Source: Zeugodacus cucurbitae
Taxonomy: Eukaryota > Arthropoda > Insecta > Diptera > Tephritidae
DNA length: 64,000 nucleotides
NCBI RefSeq assembly: GCF_028554725.1
Contig: NC_071671.1
Location: forward strand, 66,458,001-66,522,000
Direction: 5' to 3'
The notes under the pieces are model-generated. The model was not told the DNA's origin and did no database searches. It was given only the letters and a program-made list of their open reading frames with translations. The translations under genes were made by a program, and so were the position numbers. Positions 23,076 to 35,760 of this stretch are shown here, one piece after another. The stretch's first letter is position 1. Every line of letters begins with the position of its first letter.

Positions 23076-24650
23076 GAAATCTGGAGTTAATTGAAATATT
23101 CTCGAAATAGAAATAAATTCTAACTAAATTCTAATATTTCTCAGTATATTTTTTACGCCTAAACATATTGTTCTACTAGTGTTTATATGTATATCGTTTT
23201 GAATAGTCTTCGGAAAAAATATAATCTCAGTTTTCCTGAAGCCTTCGCTTAGCACACAACTTGCTGCATGCACAATTTTCATTGTTTGCACTAAAACAGT
23301 TCTAGAATTTCATTTTGTGCTACTTGAGCGCTATATTTCAGCTCATAAACTGAGCTCTGTCAATATTTGTGACACTAACATAGTAGAAATTTGACAGGTA
23401 GCATGCAACTTGCAAAATAAAACAGCAACAGCAATATACCGTGCATGTGAGCAAACAAAGCGCATTTAATAGAAATGTTCAAATGTGAATGTAAAAGTTC
23501 ACTGAAGTGTGTTTGGTGGGTAAGTGAGATGTCGAAAAAATGCAGCGCTTCAAAGGCAATACGCCAGCATAAGAGTTACTCAGCGCAAAGTCAAGGCAGC
23601 GGAAGTAAGTCGACGGAAGTTTGCTATAAAAGTTTGGCAGCTTCGACTTTACGCACAAATAGAGCGCATATTAAAAGGCATAATAGCTAGAATTGGCTGC
23701 AGTGAGCTGAGTGAAAATACCTTGGAGGCAATGTCATGTAAAATGTAAAATTGTAAAGTGAGTGCGTAACGAAAGTGGAGAGAAAACTGCAAGCGATGCA
23801 CACAAAAGGAGTGAAGAAGAGAATGCAAACAGGCGTGAGAGTAAATGTCTTACGTTTGACAGCTGGAAAAGTTGTAAAACTTGGCAATGCTAAGGTGGAG
23901 TGTAAGAATAATGAAATGCGAGTTGTAGAAGTTGCCTTAACTGTAGCTATTAATTTTCAATATGCTTGCGATTTCATTTCTATATCTGGCAGTTGCAGGT
24001 GGAATGCACCGCCACAAAGCATTGAAGAAGATATGCGCATACGATTGTCAATGAGCTCCAGCTACCACCAGCTGTCTGCTGACTTTGTGAGGCATACAAG
24101 CAAATACTTGTTGCCAAATATCTACAAACGCCTATGAATGAATGTTGATATGTATGTATGTATGTGTGTGCGATTGAAATCAAATATGCAGCGACATGTC
24201 TGCGATTGCAAAAACCACAGCGCGTAAGAAGATCACTCCATGCATAAAAGCTTGAACTGCGCTGGCGTAATAGGCGTTGGCACATCCGCCTCCTTGCTGC
24301 ATTGAAATGCATTCACATATGAAGATTCGAACTACTGCCTGGCACTTGCTTCTACTTTGCTCAGCGCGCTTTGCTGAACAAATAGTGAACACTGGCGCAG
24401 AAATGAGCTTTTGTTAGGAAGGTGCCGCCTGCGCTGCGGGTAGCGGATCAACTATGCAGCGGAGGCGGATTTGCTGCATACGACTACATATGTGTGTCTG
24501 TGTGTGTACTTCGTGTGCGATAAAGTTGCTAAGCATATTGCATACAAATCATTCAATGTCAGCGCATATCGACAAAGCGTTGAGTAACTGCTGCGAATGC
24601 GCATTTTAGCTATCATTTTTCGTATTTTTCTGCAGCAACTTTCAATTGTG

Positions 24651-24666
24651 TTACTCATACGCCATG
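24651..24666 (-). repeat. GGCGTATGAGT motif, instance 1
   Basis: TTACTCATACGCCATG; on the minus strand CATGGCGTATGAGTAA, identical over 16 bp to instance 8 at 50327. Confidence 0.6.
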
Positions 24667-24813
24667 CTGTACATTTAAGTGTATATTTTTTGCTTTCGTT
24701 GCTGTTTTTTTATTTCAGTCGTACTTTTTCAAAGAAATGCATATTATAAAGCTTGGGTAGCATATCAGTTGAAAGTTTTGCAGCTTTAACTTGAATTAAA
24801 ATGTTATGAAAAG

Positions 24814-24830
24814 TTGCGTATACGTCGTGG
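24814..24830 (-). repeat. GGCGTATAC-type motif, instance 2
   Basis: TTGCGTATACGTCGTGG; on the minus strand CCACGACGTATACGCAA, a variant of the hairpin arm sequence at 49951-49990. Confidence 0.45.
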
Positions 24831-26127
24831 CTGCACTTTTGACTCCGGCATCGATGGCGGATTAAATGTGCGAAAAGTTTAACTAGTAGTTAAGTGTAAA
24901 TGGGGGTGAAGTGTGACACATATACACTGAGCGAATAGGTTAGTGATGGTGGACTGAATATTAGTGAGTAGAGATATTCTTTGGACTTTTTTGAGAGTTT
25001 TATTGGAGTTTTTTATTTTTATTAATTATTTATTATAGTTAATTTATTTAAGTTTAAACAACAAATATTGTATTTAAGATATAGTAAAATTATTTCATAA
25101 ACTCACGAGTGTAATCCTCTCACATTTTCATTAAAATATTGACCTCTTTGTAGTGTTATTGTCATTACTGCCTTTTAATGTTAATCAAATGTCTCTGTTG
25201 TCTCTCTTTGCAAAAGTAATATTTGCCAGACTCAAAGAAATGTATGCTGCCTAACTTTTTATATTGCTTGCTTTCCCATCTGTTTGTCTTTATTGTCTGC
25301 AAAAATATTTTACAAAAGCAAAATGGAACTCACCAAGCCAAAGGCGGGTGAAGAAACTCACTGTACTTACTCTTTTGATAACGAAAGGAATTTTTTAATT
25401 AAAATGAGCGCTGCAATTATACTTTGAATTGTGTTGGGTGTGTTGCTCTGTTATTGCTACTATTCTCTTTGTCATTTAGGCATTTGTGGGGCTGATGGAA
25501 GTGGTATGTGTGAGGGTTGGTGTAGTTGCTTTTAAATTAAGACTTTGGCAATGACATTGAATGGTTGCTGTAAATACGTGGTTTTCACTCATATTACACT
25601 AATACTTGACTAATGGTAATTTTTTTGACTTTGTAAAAATATTTCTCAAATTAAACTAGTTTTCAAGTGTGCTTAGAGGGACAAAATGGTATAAATATTA
25701 AGTAAACTTTTATAAAATTTTCAAATACACTTGTAATTAAATTTTAAGAAGTAGATTCAATACAGAATGAGCGCTTTTTTGTTGAAAATTTTTAAATATT
25801 TTTTTTTTCTTAATTTAGTATTTCCCCTTAATAAGTCTTCATCTTCAATTAATAAATCTCTTTTGTCAATTAGTTTATATATTTTCTATATATATATTAG
25901 TTTTATATTTTTACAAATAATATTTGCTTTGATTTACTTTGATATTTAAGTAAAACTTTAATGAATTGAATTTTTTCATTTATTCAAATTCACTTTAAAC
26001 TTCGAAAAGGGCTCAAGCACTGTGTAAGAAGACACATTTCACTGTTCGAATAAGCAAGTACTTTTGATTTTTACTTGTTTTCGAGCAACTGCATTGCCAC
26101 TTGTCCAGCAACAAGGGCTGCAGCGAG

Positions 26128-26222
26128 CTCGACTTGAGAAAGACACTGTTAAGTATTTGTTGAGCAGCAGCCAGAGCTATTTGTCGGTCACTCAAGGGTG
26201 TCAAGTATTAACTGCAACTAAA
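26128..26222 (+). repeat. Hairpin-capable dispersed repeat, copy 1
   Basis: Shares with 31597-31712 the ordered words AAGACACTGTT(A/G)AGTATTT, TTGTCGGTCACTCAA(G/C)GGTGTC and AAGT(A/G)TT. The outer words are inversely complementary (GACACTGTTAAGT against ACTCAAGGGTGTC), but pairing in this copy is imperfect, so only a weak stem is expected. Not protein-coding as far as I can tell. Family unknown. Confidence 0.55.
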
Positions 26223-29200
26223 ATTGTTGCTTTGCACAAATGCTATTGAGAAGTTGTAAGAAAATAAATTTTGTATATTTAATGTTACAAGAGTTGATGC
26301 AGCCTCTAAAGTATGCGGTAAAGTACTTGTACTTTTCTCAGATAATATCCAGTTGATGCTGGTTAATGCGATTGTGGAAGTTAAAGTAAGGTAAAGTTGA
26401 GCCATTGTCGGAAATTTAAGCTCTCAATTTCAGCTTTGTCACAATTGTTGCTAAGTAACTGTAACCTTTGTAGTAGAATGGGTTGCTATTTCTAGTCTAA
26501 GAGGAGAAAAATAAAATTTTTATAATTAAAATAATTTTTCTGTCCATTTTTGATTTTCAATTAAAAATGCCTCATCTTTCAAGCGTAATATAAGTTCATG
26601 TAATAACAAGGTGTCTTATTCTTTCACAATAAAAACACACACTCTCACATACACTCTGAAATAAGCCTACGGCATCTGCCCCATTGGGGTTTTAATTAAC
26701 TCGCCACATCAAAGAATTGGCTCATTAAATTTTAACACGAATGAAAATGTGTTTATTAATTTTAATGATTGCCACTGCGTTACCGCTGGCCAAACGCACG
26801 CACACACATACACACAGTAGCAGCTTTGTATTTGCTCGCAAGAGTGCATGAAATTGGATTTGCATTTGTATGTCTGTGTCTGTGCTTGTGTGTGTAAGCG
26901 CATGAAATATTTACGTTTACATGTGGATTTATGTCCGCTTATTTTGCCGCTGAGCCCTCATAATGAAATATTTCATCTGTACTGTATGCGCGCGCTCTCT
27001 GTATGGAGCAGTAAAGCGTGCAAAGATTTATGAGCGCTGCAATTACACCGGGCCACAGCGCGCCTTTGAACGCTGCATTTTTGCACGAAATTGCCAATAT
27101 TCGTGTGAAAAAAGCAGCAGTTGAAGAGCGAGAGAGAGAGAGAGAGCGTGAAAGAGAGTGGCAGGCTGTTCATCAGTGTTGTTGCGGTGCTGTGAAATAT
27201 CAGCCGCATTTGTATGTCTGTATTATCTGCTTGAATGCTCGCTTGTTAATTTATAGGCGCAATTGGTACAGGTGAATTGATGCATTGCACGGTTGGGTGG
27301 TCAGCTTGCGGTAATGTGTACGTATACTATTTGTTTTTCATATGTGTGTTGGTAATAAGCATATGTGTGCGTGTTTGTGAGCTGTACATACATGTGTGCA
27401 GTAGAAATATTGCTGAGAATTTTATTTTTCTGTTTTTCCAATATATTTCTTTGAAATTACTGCTCGGAAGGTTTTCGAATACATCAGCGCAATTCGGACA
27501 TGCAGGGTTATAGCCCTGTACTAGCTAAAAATCGTTTTTTTAATAAATATTTAATAATTTGATTCAAAAATATTTTATAATTATATTATTTATCGATCGA
27601 GTCCTTTTTTCAAATTTCACACAACCTTTTAATTCATTCATCAATTATTAAGTGACCGAAACTTTTAAGTAGCAATTAAGCACTCTTGCTATATGGCGAC
27701 TGAAAATGTTTGTAAATCCCTCTAAAATAGGCCTAAAATTAGAGTAATCTGAATATTAAGGCTGTCATTCAGCTTTAAACAGTAAAACTTATATTTGAAT
27801 ATTATGTTATATTACTAGTGCTAATAATTAAAAAAATAATATTCATTTGAAATTTGAGCTAAATAATAATAACTGCAATTAAAGTAAATTGCGTTAATTG
27901 ATAAATGTTACGTATACGACATGGTTACTATATTTCTAAAATGTGTACATATAGATTACATATTTTATTATTTAGAGAGTAGAATTTAACAAATGAAAAA
28001 CCATAGCAATATATGATAATGTGTCATTTATGTAATAAAAATTGGGTAAATGTACTAAGTTGCCCAGCAAACCGAATATCAGTCTTAAAACAGAAACAGA
28101 AACAAAACAGAAATTAGAGAAACAGAATATTCAGTGTTGATCAATGTGTATTCAAATTATTTATTTTATTTAATATTGCAGTAAAAATAACAATGAATAT
28201 TCTGTTAAAATGTCATCTGTATAAAGCACTTCGCATTGGTTTCACTTACAATAAATTCCTAAAAATATAGAACAAAGAGAGAAAAGTCTAAACAATATGC
28301 AATTGCTCTTACATATAAATATATAAAACACTATGTAGAGTAATCAAAATTAATATTTCACAACATTACAACATTCCAATTTTACAATATATTATACAAA
28401 AAGAAAAAAGATATGCTATGATAAATAATTCCTTTGTGCAAATATTTTTGCTACGGCTTTTATGAAAATTCTTTGAATTTTTCCTTCAACAAACAGCGAG
28501 AGAAAAAAAAAATTAATAAGAAAACAGTTATTCAATCCAATACAATCACAAAAGCTGGCAGACAAAATATCAGAAGTAATAAAAGCAAATGGATGATGAT
28601 GATGGGAAATACTACAAATATGAATGCAAGCGTACAAAGACAAAACAGGAAATTTTTTTATTGTTGTAACTGATATTTCTTTCGTTTAATTCCGCTGCAC
28701 TGATTCATTCTTTACGAAACAGGAAGCAAAATGTGCAAAAAATCAACGCGCTCGAAACTGACAGCTAAAGCTGTTGGCTTTTAGTGTTCGTTGGAAGTGC
28801 TACTCTTGATGTTCGCAGCGCCTTCGGGCTGGTGAGAAATATACATATGTACGTGAGTGTTGCATAAAAGTGACAGCGACGCTGCGCTACTGCTAGACAA
28901 TAAGGAAGAAATGAACTTTGTGGCACACAAATAATTGCATACACTTCAGCGTGAGTGCCACCGATGTCATTGTTTCGATATTTCTACGATTGTGTGTGCT
29001 TTATGCATTTGTATTTGTTTAATATTTATCCCGCAGGAAATATTTAACTAGTGTAATGATTATTTATTATTGAGTAATATTTTCTATAATTATGTAAAAG
29101 CTTGTAGAACGATTAAAATATAGTAGCCTAAAGGTATGCGAATTGAAATTATGATATATGGCAGTGTCAGCGCTAAAAAGTATGCAAAGGCTCAGGATAT

Positions 29201-31596
29201 TTGCTCATATCAGTTTTTTGTTTCACAAAGAAATGATTTTTTCTCATCTATAGAATTTAGTATGAAATAAAAAGAAGTTTTTTATCAGAACAAAGCTTTC
29301 AAGACTCTCATATTGTCTTTTCAAAATTATTATTTTTTGTCGTACATAAGAACTCACTTAGGAAGTTGAGTCATATAAAGAGTTATTAATTTTTCTTGGA
29401 TGGATAGATTCCAAGAGAACATATAGCGATCCCAACTTGTATTTCGGCTAAATAGATCTAAATCATGCCTTTTATCGTTTAATTTAAATTATCAAAACGT
29501 TGATTCAAATATTTTCCATATTTCAGGAGATCTCCATTGGATATGTTACTTCACTAAAACCCTAAACCCTAAAGGTAGGCAACATTTTATATAGAAATTG
29601 TGATAGTTTTCCCTGCAGGTAGTTTTAAGCTTAACTGAAACAATTGTTTTTTTCCCCTTCGGGTAGCTTCACATTCAAGCAAGAATAAGCGAAAAATTAT
29701 AATAAATGAAAATGTATTTTTATGAATGAAACGTAGCTGAGTAAATTAAACAAAAGCGCGCGAACCGGAAGTTTGTGTCGGCGGTATATTTCGTATCACT
29801 GTATATACATTTACATATATACATAATACGCTACCGTTGTGTTTTGTTGCTTTCACCACCATCCATCCTACTAATTGTTATGCCACTTTATGCGCTGGAT
29901 TTGTTTGCTTGTAGTTGGTTCGTTGGTTTGTTCGGCGTTGTATGCCGCTATCGTACTTAGTGGCTGTGCGTGCTCGAGTACAATGAATTGGCGTGAAATC
30001 TGACACTACTCACTCACACTTGAAATGCTTGAATAAATAGTGATGGAGTACATACTTCATTTTAACATTGTGCGCTGAAATTAAGCATGTGCGTAGCAAA
30101 ATACAACTACTAATAAACATATATGTTGTTGTATGTAGCATATGTTTTGTGGTATTGTTGTTTGTGTGTGTAACTGAGTGTTTGTATATGCTTGCCAATA
30201 GTTGAAGGCTTTGTTGCCATATGCGTGACCTATCAGGCTAATCTAATTAAGTGCCTATGAAGTGAAGTTAGGCCGTCTCAGTTGAAGTTAGACCAAGTGG
30301 CTTTTGTTTAAGTGACAGCTGTAAGGTCAAGTGGTTATAGAGAAACCCGTCAAGTTCAGTTGTGTGTTCAATAAGTAGTTATTAGTTACGCCTCTTATTG
30401 TATATATGAAGAGTGGACCTTGATGGATAACCCTTCAGCGGCAGAAGACTTATAGGTTTAATCATATAGTATTGCTGATTTAATTATATATTTATATATT
30501 AAAGAATTTTGATAATGAGGAAAAATTAATTGTTTTTGGTGTAAAATAAATGTATAAAATCGGTTCAGTACTTCCCAATGTACCTTATATTGTTATTTCC
30601 ACTCATTTGACTAATTAAATTAGACTCACAATTTCATCTAATAATAGATCGGTTTTACTCGAACATAGAGCTTTATTTCCTGTTTGATATTGCATTGTAG
30701 TTATAATTTTATTACTTGTTAATATTTCTATAATTCAAAATACTCAACATTATGCAATCCGCCTAAATGTAGGCAACGAATTACTCATACATGCATAAAG
30801 GTCTTAGATATATTGGCATTTGGGTGGTAGAACTATGGAAATTAACTGAGTGTAATGTAAAAACCAGTTTTACTTATTCCAGGTATCACTCTCCCAATGC
30901 ATACTACGTTTAACCATATTAAAGAAACAAAAACCATATCATCGCAAGGCCAGTTGTCATGTCACAATGAAGAGATTTCTATTCCGTTTTTTTCGATTTT
31001 TTTGCTTTCGTCAGTAGTCAGCTGAATTCCTTCCATCCAAGTATCATATTAATGATTGACATTTGGCTAATTAGAGCTATCAGAACATTTTGTGGGGGAA
31101 TATGAACGAGTGAAGCCGGTGAATATCGCGTTTCTTTAGTGGGTGAATAATAAGCTATAAGTCGGAGCTATTAGCTAACGGCCATTCTGTGAATACGACA
31201 ATGCAATGGAATAAGTAAATATGAGGAGTGGTATAGAAAATATTAGAGAGTTGAAGCCGTATTCTAAGTTGGTGTCTTTTGCATTTTCTCAGTAATACTT
31301 TTGTAATTTATGTATGAAAAGAAGTTATTTATATAATAAATTATATAAATTAGTCATCAGTGAAAATGACGCTTTGCAAAGTTATTCCAATTGTACCCTT
31401 TGTCATATATCTATTATAAAATACCTCTAACTTATTACTTTAGTTATTGCACATTTAATTGCTTCTTTATCATTCCTTCTCTTCAGCCACTCGAGCGCTG
31501 CTGAGCGCTCTTTGTAGGCGAAGGAAATTCCAGTTTTTTTTCTACATTTTCCACAACTATTCTCACAGCGGCACTCAGCGCAGCTGTGCGCTGGAT
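26223..31596. other. AT-rich non-coding segment
   Basis: No gene supported over about 5.4 kb. It contains a (GA)n tract at 27130-27146, a CAGAAA-rich patch near 28091-28131, a doublet CCCTAAACCCTAAA at about 29560-29573, and one GGCGTAT-motif variant at 27908. DNA at 27530-28420 is extremely AT-rich. Confidence 0.5.
27908..27924 (-). repeat. GGCGTATAC-type motif, instance 3
   Basis: TTACGTATACGACATGG; on the minus strand CCATGTCGTATACGTAA. Confidence 0.5.
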
Positions 31597-31712
31597 ATGC
31601 AAGACACTGTTGAGTATTTACTTAGAAGTTGTACAACGCTTGTCGGTCACTCAACGGTGTCAAGTGTTGGCAGTTGGCCATTGCAGTCGCCATTTCAAGG
31701 GTGTCAAGTGTA
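31597..31712 (+). repeat. Hairpin-capable dispersed repeat, copy 2
   Basis: AAGACACTGTTGAGTA and CACTCAACGGTGTCAAG form an inverted repeat with 12 of 13 core positions complementary around a loop of about 40 nt. A second GGGTGTCAAGTGT word follows near 31698. Matches 26128-26222. Could be a small element, a processed RNA relic or a folded regulatory RNA. The sequence alone does not decide. Confidence 0.55.
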
Positions 31713-32967
31713 AAGAAAGCTGTTTTTGTCGTTTGTTTCTTGTGTTTTTTTTTTGTTTCTTGCTCCTTAAATGACTTGCGCTAGAATGCTAAGCATTCGC
31801 TTTGCTATTTTAAGCTCTACTGCTGCTTTTATGAAAAAAAATAAATAAATCAAGTGGGGTATGCAGAGGAAATAACTGCAGCGACAAAAGAATGTGGAAA
31901 AATGTGGTGCCGTTAATTGTAATGTTATTTGAAATGGAAAGTGGGTGAATTTAAAGTATTTTTCGCTGCAGTAAATTAAAAAAAAAAATAATATTAAATA
32001 CGATTTCTTTTGTACCTCATGTTTCGCTTCTCAGCAGTTACATAAAAATTTCTAGAGTCTCGGATGTGCAATGACTTTCATGAGAAGTCAGTTTCACGGA
32101 GATAAATTTATCATTAAAATTGTCGAAAACGATGAACAGTTAAGCAATAACTAAAAAACTAGGGAACATGTAAGTAACATTGCACATTTGAGCTTCTGGG
32201 AAACTCAGCTGGATTTTAAAATAATTTTTAATTGAATATTTGTGGTCTGAAAAATAATAATTCAAATTTCATATTTTTTTAACAATAAGCGCAACAAAAC
32301 TTTTTGAAGTTATACTTCTTATACGACTGCGGAAAAGGTAGCGATAATTGTTTAACACGTTAAGCGTTAGCGTTGAACAATTAACGTGAGAGAGAGAGAG
32401 AGAGAGGAGTGAATGAGAGTAAAGCAGAGAACTTAAAGCACTTGCCATGCTTATGCTATTTGAGCAATTCTTGTTTTTGTAAAACAATGCTTAAATTTTT
32501 GGTTGGTGACATATTCACATGTGTACGCACATGTATGTATGATTGTATGCTTACGCATTATTTTTCATTCGTTTCTGTTTCATTTCTGGGAATTCTCAAC
32601 TATTTTATGTTTTGGTTGAAATCCTCTGCGTTGGCCGCTGAAAAGTTAAGACTATACTTCACAGTATCATTTCTGTAGTCAGTCTTCATTTACTTTCTTT
32701 GCAAATCGAAAGTATTAGCACTCGCGATGAGGAGGTATAACGTTTTATCTGCCAGCGTGAGGTTTATGAACTTCATTTCTAATTTTGTCTTGTGGCGATG
32801 ATCGCTCGGTTACAACGGATAAAACGACTTCGGAGTGTTAATGAATAAATTTCAAGGTTTTATACAAATAATTATATATAAGAATGCAGTCAATAAGTAC
32901 AGTAGAGTAATTCACAATCTGGTGCAAATGGTCCTGCATATTTGCAATTGCAATTTCGCTGTATATT
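31713..32967. other. AT-rich non-coding segment
   Basis: No gene supported. It includes a perfect 8-bp inverted repeat CACGTTAA / TTAACGTG at 32356-32363 and 32381-32388, followed directly by (GA)n at 32388-32407. Confidence 0.5.
32388..32407. repeat. (GA)10 tract
   Basis: Uninterrupted GAGA repeat of 20 bp. In flies such tracts can bind GAGA factor, but no nearby gene makes that role testable here. Confidence 0.8.
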
Positions 32968-33204
32968 TTGTTGGTATTAAAAGAAGCTGATCCACTTCTG
33001 GCATTCATCAGAGAGAAATTTTCATTAGAATTGATCAATGGAAGAAATGATCCTACGACAAAAGGAGGTACGACTATTGATGCGGTATTCGCGAGAAATA
33101 TAGATAAAATAGATGTACGACATTTCATATCGTATTTTAGTTATGATAATCCAATTGTAAATATTATAAAAATAAATCCGTCAGAACCCAGAAATGATAA
33201 TTGA
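32968..33204 (+). pseudogene. Endonuclease-like mobile-element ORF remnant
   Basis: A short plus-strand open frame contains PTTKGGTTIDAVFARNIDKI followed by HFISYFSYDNPIV. The pattern (T-x-IDxVF...YxSYFSYHxP) resembles the C-terminal part of a domain found in insect transposon-associated proteins that I associate with the endonuclease/exonuclease/phosphatase fold. In that fold a terminal SDH motif is catalytic, and here the corresponding place reads SYD. There is no ATG (the frame opens at TTG), so it is a fragment. The family assignment is from memory of motifs and is uncertain. Confidence 0.4.
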
Positions 33205-33380
33205 TTTGGACTTTGCTTTAATGTGCATAATCAATTTATAAAATGTGAATTTAAGAAAGTGATGGTCACTCCACCATATTTTTATCCTTTCCCTCTCGCT
33301 AGTTTTCTTTCATACAAAATGATATGCATTTCTTGGAATATCACTAAGAAGTATAACTTTTTCCGCGCGTAGGGACTCCA
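33205..33380. other. Short spacer with repeat-like text
   Basis: CGCGCGTAGGGACTCCACGC at about 33365-33383 looks like a piece of a dispersed repeat leading into the 151-bp dimer. Otherwise nothing is seen. Confidence 0.35.
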
Positions 33381-33683
33381 CGCACCTTTTTTATAGTCTG
33401 AAAAATATATTGAAATTATGAAAATTTTTAGCTTTTGCTATATAGCGCCCTCTATCGAGCACCATTGAGTAAAATTAATAATTTTGGTTTGAATATTTGA
33501 AGTCCGAAAAGTAATATATTTGGTTAGATTTCGCACCTTTTTTTATAGTCTGAAAAATATATTGAAATTATGAAAATTTTTAACTTTTGTTATAGAGCGC
33601 CCTCTATCGAGCACCATTGTGTAAAATTAATAATTTTGGTTTGAATATTTGAAGTCCGAAAAATAATATATTTAGTTAGATTT
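33381..33683. repeat. 151-bp tandem dimer
   Basis: Two nearly identical units start at CGCACCTTTT(T)TTATAGTCTG (33381 and 33532). Each runs through GCGCCCTCTATCGAGCACCA, AATAATTTTGGTTTGAATAT and TGAAGTCCGAAAA to TTAGATTT. A few substitutions separate them (AGCTTTTGCTATAT versus AACTTTTGTTATAG). Confidence 0.9.
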
Positions 33684-33719
33684 CAGTACAATTTTTTAAA
33701 CAATAACAACAACAAACCT

Positions 33720-33785
33720 TTTCGTGGTCGAAAATAATATTGAAATGTAAAAAATTTTGCACCAGGACGACCTCTATCGGGTTTA
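33720..33785. repeat. Decayed third unit of the 151-bp repeat
   Basis: GTGGTCGAAAATAATATTG, AAAAATTTT and GACCTCTATCGGG match TAGTCTGAAAAATATATTG, GAAAATTTTT and GCCCTCTATCGAG of the preceding units in order. The array therefore had at least three units. Confidence 0.5.
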
Positions 33786-34899
33786 AGATTCTTTATTGTG
33801 TTTCAGAAAAAAATGTTAATAGCAAAATGTGCCCATTCGAATTATTTAAGCGTTTTAAATATTCCACCAAAATTTCAACAGGAGGAACCCAGATATTACT
33901 TGCTAATATTCGACTGCGACTACAAAACAAAAAAAAAAATATAGCAACACTTTGATCTACTCATATTTTCGAACACGCCACACACTGCGACATTCGATTT
34001 CAATTTGTTTTTGCTGCTGATTTCATTGCTACCTGCGAGGCTTGTGTACAACGCGGCGTATGAGTGACACACAGCCGAGCGCGTTCAAATACAAATTGCA
34101 ATGAAAAAATGTGCGCTTTTGATGAGAAAATCCCCTAAACTTTATTATGCAGCGCAAGTAGCTAGCGTTAGTTGCATACATGCATACTTCATTGGCAAGC
34201 GCAATTCAATACTTTGGTTGCCATTGCTGCCACCGCTGCTGCCGCTGTTGCTATTGGCAAAGCTTCGATTTGCATTTGTGTGCTGCTGTTCGCCGTCGCA
34301 CGCGCAACAATTGCATGGCATACAAATCGCATTAGGTTTTATTGCAGCGCATGTGTGGCAGCAATGATTGTGGCAGTGCCATGATGCGCGTTGGCAATGC
34401 ATGTAAGTATGTATGTATGTATTTGGTGGGAGATAAACTATATTTGCTTGCGCATATGCATATACAAACAACATAATGCTGCTGTCTGTCTGTCCATATA
34501 GTCATTGGTGTCATGCCTTTCGTAACGGATGCATTTGAAAATGCATGTGTGGTCGCTCTGTTCCGCTAGCGCTCAGCGTTAATGACGGCAAACACTCACG
34601 TACGCGCAGGCAAATACTGATTGCATTCATTATTGTTGGTGTTGGTGTTGTTGGTTGGTCGTTCGATGACAATCACAGGGCTTGTAACATATTTGAATGG
34701 TGCAATTGTTGCCTATCACGACATATTGTTTGTTTATTTGGGAGCTAGTGTGTCGGGATTGGTTATGTAAATTGGGTGAATTGTGAAGAGCTTGCACTTA
34801 TTGGACGGTTGGGATTTTGTAAGTGACTTATGAAGAGAGCGGAGACTGTGAGAGTCATACGGCCATTGTTGTAAACAGATATGTGTTAAGGATATAAAG
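33786..34899. other. Non-coding segment
   Basis: No gene supported. Long overlapping frames on both strands at 34101-34474 consist of Ala/Cys/His-rich low-complexity sequence caused by TGC and GCA triplets. A motif instance lies at 34051. Confidence 0.5.
34051..34067 (+). repeat. GGCGTATGAGT motif, instance 4
   Basis: ACGCGGCGTATGAGTGA; exact match to the 11-bp core. Confidence 0.55.
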
Positions 34900-35760
34900 T
34901 ATTTTAAATAAAAACTTTTTTACCTAATGATTTTTAACAGAAATTATAAAAATTAATATTGAGGGTTGCTACTATTTTGAAAAGAAAAATAATATAATAA
35001 AATTAAAAAAATGCTAATTTCGAATTTAAATAGTTTCACAATATTCGGAAATTTTAAATTTTGTATAGTGTTGCCACCTATCAAAATAATGTTAAGAAAC
35101 TCAATTGGGGATGAGTTAAAATTATATATTTAAATGAAAGCCCTTTATAAGATGAATTTTAAGATACATTATTTAACAAAAAATTTTGGCGTTGCCACTT
35201 TTTTGAAAACAAAAATGTTAATTTCAGTTTAAACAGTTTATTAAAATATACAATTTCACTAAATTAGGAAATTTTAGCTTTTTAAGTACTATCTGTGTAT
35301 AGTGTTGCCACCTATCATAAAAAATTTATTGAACACATATGGGAAAATGTTAAAATTACATATATATTTAATTAAAAACTTTTTTTAAGATTACTTTTAC
35401 GATAAATTATAACAACAAAGTTTTAGGGACGTCACTTAAAAAAAATACATATAACAATAATAATTTCATATAGAAATAGTTGCCACCTATCTCAGAATAT
35501 AAAAATATTAAGAAATACAATTTGGGTAAATTTTAAAACATATATTTAATTTTTTTTTGCATGATGACTTTAAATTATAAATTGTAATTTTCAGGGTTGC
35601 CACTTATTTGAAAAAAAATTTAAATTAAATAATGTTAATTTCGTTTATAAAAGTTTATTAAAATAAACTGTTTCACAATCTTCGAAAATTTCAGCTGTAT
35701 ATATTTTATTATTGTGTAGTGTTGCCACCTATCATAAAAAAATAAAAAAAATCAATTACA
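34900..35760. repeat. Dimeric AT-rich minisatellite with GTTGCCAC units
   Basis: Two half-unit types alternate. Type A (GTTGCCACTTTTTTGAAAA-like) begins near 34975, 35191, 35440 (decayed) and 35595. Type B (GTTGCCACCTATCATAAA-like) begins near 35070, 35304, 35479 and 35721. The A+B dimer period is about 175-242 bp. Internal words such as GTTTATTAAAAT and GAAATTTTAGCT recur. No coding potential. Related single units occur at 19430-19960, 40405, 40702 and 49566-49800. Confidence 0.75.

Larger units (their letters stand above)
23076..26127. other. Non-coding segment
   Basis: No gene supported. An open frame of 120 codons at 23775-24137 has no recognisable domain and I regard it as chance. Two copies of the GGCGTAT motif lie at 24651 and 24814. 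AT-rich DNA dominates from 24990 onward. Confidence 0.5.

Noticed and set aside
23775..24137. Plus-strand open frame of 120 codons
   Set aside because: No domain, and other frames on both strands are also open here. Likely chance.
29556..29574. CCCTAAACCCTAAA resembling plant-type telomere repeats
   Set aside because: Only two units, and easily a chance event in 64 kb.
34101..34474. Cys/Ala-rich frames open on both strands
   Set aside because: Caused by repeated GCA/TGC triplets. The frames mirror each other on opposite strands.
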